A stretch of DNA of 64,000 nt from Symbiodinium natans (lineage: Eukaryota > Sar > Dinophyceae > Suessiales > Symbiodiniaceae): assembly GCA_905221605.1 (NCBI GenBank), contig CAJNDS010001946.1, forward strand, positions 436,736 to 500,735, read 5' to 3'. Under the pieces are notes generated by a model. It worked only from the letters and a program-made list of their open reading frames with translations. It was not told where the DNA came from and did not search any database. Shown here piece after piece: positions 60,925 through 64,000 of this stretch; position 1 is the stretch's first letter; each line of letters opens with the position of its first letter. The position numbers and the translations under genes are program-made.

Positions 60925-61368
60925 ATGCTCCGCTCAGCAGCGCGCTTCAAGCACATTTGGTCCGCTGGCGACAAGCAGTATGTGGGCTGCTGGGAGTCCG
61001 TTCCCCGTCGCTACGGCAATGCCTTGGGCCCCGTGTCCTACGCCAACCGAGCTCCCGTGCCCAAGGACTGGGTACTGAGGGGGAGTGGTATCCATGGCCC
61101 AGAGAACGGAGAGGTCATGAAGTTGGCGCTGTGGAATCGGCTGAAGCAGAAGCGCCCCCAGCGCCAGGGCGTGACGACAGCAGACCTGCAGGAGTTCTAC
61201 CGAATGGAGATCACAGTTGTGTGGTGGATGTTTGGCCTGGTGTTCTTCGTGGCGCCTCTCAACTGGTGGGGGAAGAAGTACCGCATGGTCCACGACCACT
61301 ACCCGTGGATGCCCAAGCGCATGGACGGCACCCGCGGCGTGGGCCCCTACGCCTGGTTCTTCGAGTGA
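60925..61368 (+). CDS. tandem array gene, copy 2
   Basis: Identical in protein to copy 1 and, as far as can be read, identical in nucleotides to copy 3. Identity with the other copies extends about 38 nt upstream of the ATG (from GCTGCTCAG) and about 7 nt past the stop (GGCAG). The spacers beyond are unrelated apart from short words. The upstream word GCTCAAG lies 53 nt before the ATG. Confidence 0.9.
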   Translation: MLRSAARFKHIWSAGDKQYVGCWESVPRRYGNALGPVSYANRAPVPKDWVLRGSGIHGPENGEVMKLALWNRLKQKRPQRQGVTTADLQEFYRMEITVVWWMFGLVFFVAPLNWWGKKYRMVHDHYPWMPKRMDGTRGVGPYAWFFE

Positions 61369-61837
61369 GGCAGTGATGCCGGCCACCTGCAGACATCCTC
61401 ATTAGCTTGCACACATTTCATGCAACATTATGGCGACGCCGTTTGTTATTCTACTCTTGAGACATTGTATTTACTCTCAAGACATGTTCTTTGATAAGCA
61501 GAGCAACAGGGCCAAACGCATCTGCAGGATCATGCAACATAGTCGCAGCAAGACTTTGTTTGGAGCTGTTCTTGACAAACTTTGTGGAACGTGCGGCACG
61601 TACACACTTTTTGTAAGCAGAAGATGGTGCGCGAATGCGAGCTGCGGACAGTGGCAAAGATTTGTTGTTAGCAGTGCGCATGTTTTTACAATCGATCACG
61701 CCGTGAGGCGCCATGCACAGGTGCCGCTGTCACTGCAACACGACATTGGCTTAGCTGACCCTTGCGCTTGTCTGCAGCTGCTCAAGCGGCAAGTAGGCGG
61801 CTGCTCAGTTTGCTTCGCAACCTTTGCCAGCGTGGCC

Positions 61838-62281
61838 ATGCTCCGCTCAGCAGCGCGCTTCAAGCACATTTGGTCCGCTGGCGACAAGCAGTATGTGGGC
61901 TGCTGGGAGTCCGTTCCCCGTCGCTACGGCAATGCCTTGGGCCCCGTGTCCTACGCCAACCGAGCTCCCGTGCCCAAGGACTGGGTACTGAGGGGGAGTG
62001 GTATCCATGGCCCAGAGAACGGAGAGGTCATGAAGTTGGCGCTGTGGAATCGGCTGAAGCAGAAGCGCCCCCAGCGCCAGGGCGTGACGACAGCAGACCT
62101 GCAGGAGTTCTACCGAATGGAGATCACAGTTGTGTGGTGGATGTTTGGCCTGGTGTTCTTCGTGGCGCCTCTCAACTGGTGGGGGAAGAAGTACCGCATG
62201 GTCCACGACCACTACCCGTGGATGCCCAAGCGCATGGACGGCACCCGCGGCGTGGGCCCCTACGCCTGGTTCTTCGAGTGA
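61838..62281 (+). CDS. tandem array gene, copy 3
   Basis: The same 147-residue protein as copies 1 and 2. The upstream frame is open for another 136 codons (from 61430), but that part is spacer and is not conserved in the other copies. The ATG shared by all three is therefore preferred. About 60 nt upstream, CTTAGCTGACCCTTG and CTTGTCTG are shared with copy 1, which may mark the promoter or trans-splicing region. Confidence 0.9.
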   Translation: MLRSAARFKHIWSAGDKQYVGCWESVPRRYGNALGPVSYANRAPVPKDWVLRGSGIHGPENGEVMKLALWNRLKQKRPQRQGVTTADLQEFYRMEITVVWWMFGLVFFVAPLNWWGKKYRMVHDHYPWMPKRMDGTRGVGPYAWFFE

Positions 62282-62284
62282 GGC

Positions 62285-63890
62285 AGTGACGCCTGAAGCG
62301 ACTGACGTTCAATCCAAGAATATTCGCGCGTTTTTGATTTCCTTCCGGGCTCGTAAGATTACAGTTGACTTGTTGCACTTGCTCATGCTCGCGTGCAAAA
62401 TGAGACGAGACAGCTTGGCGCGGTGTAGTTCGTTCTGCCAGCCAGCAATACCGGTAAGCCGCTGGACTGATGCCCTAAACATCTCCACCTGGCAAGGCCT
62501 CCCTTCGAGACTGTTCTTTGCAGTCATGCTGCGCAGCCCCAATGCCCGGCAGGCAGGTGGGGTCTGTGGGAGCATTGGACTCTGTTGGCATAGCGCAAGA
62601 GGGGGGGGCCAGCCCCATATAGACGATATTGTAGATGCGTACAGAGTCGGAATGAGTTGGACAACTGCTCGGCTGCAGGCTAGGGTGCACTAAGCATGTC
62701 TTTATCAAAGCGATTTTGAAGTTGTTACTCAGTGCTTCGAATATCTGAGGTCGGCCGCGTTTGGCCGCTGGGATGCAACCATGCTATCTGAGTGGCACAG
62801 GGCCGGACGACCAAGTGCAGTGGTAGTGGTAGTAGTAGTAGGAGGAGGAGTAGTAGTGGGCAGTAGTAGGATAGTAGGAGAGCAGTCTTCGCAGTAGCAG
62901 TCGTCGTAGCTGTAGCTGGTAGCAACAAAGGTGTGCCGACCCCGTGGCTCTTTAGACCGAAAAGTGGACTCTAGCGGTGCAAACTTGGTACCAATTCCTT
63001 GCCAAAGTTTCGAGCCCTTTGACTGCGTACCCTTCTTGGATCACGAGTAGAGGCAGTAGTGATCAACGATCCCCATTGACATGCGTGCCGCGAACTGCAC
63101 ATCCCAGAAGTACTTGGGCTGCTTGGGTTGGTATAAGTTTCAAGTAGAGGCAACGGAAGCTGGGTTGTATTAAAATGCAGCACGTACTGATGCGAAATGG
63201 TGCTGACACTTTTTTGGTTGGCAGCTGATGTGGCGCTGATGCCGAGCAATGGACGATTCGGGCCTTGAAGTGGAGGGGGATGAAGACTGGCGTGTCTCGG
63301 TTGATGGGCTCCCCCACCCGGGGCCCCACTTTCATTACCCAGCCTGGCCCGCAGTTACTTCAACAGTTCGAGGCACACTGTCCAAGCTGGCATCCAACAT
63401 TGAATTCATGGAAAAGCCGATGTGGTACAAGCTTGAAGTACTTTTTCAGCACCTTCTGATCCTTCATGCCGACAAACGCCAAGAATAATGCAGACGACGT
63501 CAGGTTATGGGCCTCTTGGGCGGGCTGGTGCGCGGGGTTCGGGCAGTGAAGCACAAGCTGCAGCTCGGCATAAGCCTCCATCCTCTGAGGCATCCATCGT
63601 GATCTGTCTAGCTTGGGCTTTGAACTGTAAAGCAGCCCTGTGTGCCGTCCAGCAACTAGGCCGCTGCAAGTCCCAGCTTTGATGAAGAGGACGGCCTGAC
63701 AAGTCTTCACAGGGCCTTCGTCCGGTGCATTCCGGTACCCGAGCTTTCAGGCTGCACGGTGTTTGCAAATCCCTCGCAAGCTGCAGGATGAAGACTGGCG
63801 GTATGGGCCTTTGGGTAGAGCCGGCAGCTTTGCCTAACGCAGACATCTTGTCAGCCAAGTTGTTCTTGCTTGGGGGGGTTGGGGGGTTGG
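62285..63890. other. no supported gene; (AGT)n run
   Basis: A GTAGTAGT/GGAGGA-type run lies at about 62818-62905. Frames on both strands (for example 63249-63488 plus and 63360-63710 minus) are similar in quality over the same bases, so neither is called. A short G-rich run lies near 63870-63893. Confidence 0.4.
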
Positions 63891-63902
63891 GGGTGTTGGC
63901 AA

Positions 63903-64000
63903 GGCGCGCTGAAAGACGAGGAGGAGCTTGAGGATCCCGAGGATCCCATCCCTCTGACCAAGGGCTCAGCTGCGGAGGCGCGGCGTGCTTCTGAGTTACT
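63903..64000 (+). CDS. partial exon running off the window
   Basis: After GGCAAG (63902) the frame reads ALKDEEELEDPEDPIPLTKG and then SAAEARRASEL, and continues past the end. It is acidic and then helical, with ordinary coding composition. The family is not recognised. Confidence 0.45.

Noticed and set aside
61430-61837. 136-codon N-terminal extension of array copy 3
   Set aside because: The extension is spacer that is absent from the other two copies and has no motif, so the shared ATG is used.

Overview
The window looks like nuclear DNA of a dinoflagellate, most likely from the Suessiales (Symbiodiniaceae or a relative such as Polarella). The genus is inference from sequence style, since no search was possible. 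The evidence is: scattered TTTAGGG/CCCTAAA repeats; genes cut into many short exons; introns that begin GC or GA as often as GT but end in AG; pentatricopeptide repeats of the ISACEK type; very large microsatellites; and three nearly identical genes in a head-to-tail array. No bacterial-style gene organisation is present. Almost every long open frame in the window is a shadow or simple-sequence translation. The real genes had to be read exon by exon, by joining conserved protein motifs across splice sites.

Layout. 1-8.4 kb is gene-poor, subtelomere-like sequence: interspersed telomeric heptamers in both orientations, a TTTAAGGG octamer array, 1 kb of purine-rich degenerate repeats, and a 31-bp minisatellite that ends in a palindrome. 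8.7-9.0 kb carries a degenerate RING-H2 fragment. 9.2-11.06 kb is a decayed non-LTR retrotransposon on the minus strand, split by a (CAG)n-bearing insertion. 11.7-12.2 kb holds G-rich, palindromic and CTTT tracts. 16.2-21 kb contains scattered PPR exons (plus strand) with a 0.9-kb GTGTGTGGGC minisatellite in one intron. 25.4-33.1 kb is a phytochelatin synthase gene with a complete Cys/His/Asp triad; a 4.6-kb intron in it holds about 0.7 kb of (CTA)n and several other simple repeats. 37.1-37.9 kb and 38.96-39.9 kb hold an unrecognised gene and a PHD-finger gene. About 41-54.8 kb is one large gene for an HRQ1/YprA-type superfamily 2 helicase with a DUF1998-like four-cysteine C-terminus. It has at least 20 exons, some only 24-29 nt, and one intron region hosts a 2.4-kb element with terminal inverted repeats and a 9-bp target duplication. 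55-60 kb has isolated plausible exons. 60.0-62.3 kb has three tandem copies of a 147-residue one-membrane-span protein gene. The window ends inside another exon.

All securely recognised cellular genes (PPR, phytochelatin synthase, PHD, helicase, tandem array) lie on the plus strand, as expected for dinoflagellate unidirectional clusters. The retroelement and one weak RING-like signal are on the minus strand. The genes do not form an obvious pathway. The helicase (DNA repair) and phytochelatin synthase (metal detoxification) are independent functions. The most striking features are the intron architecture, the repeat-loaded introns and the near-perfect homogeneity of the tandem genes.
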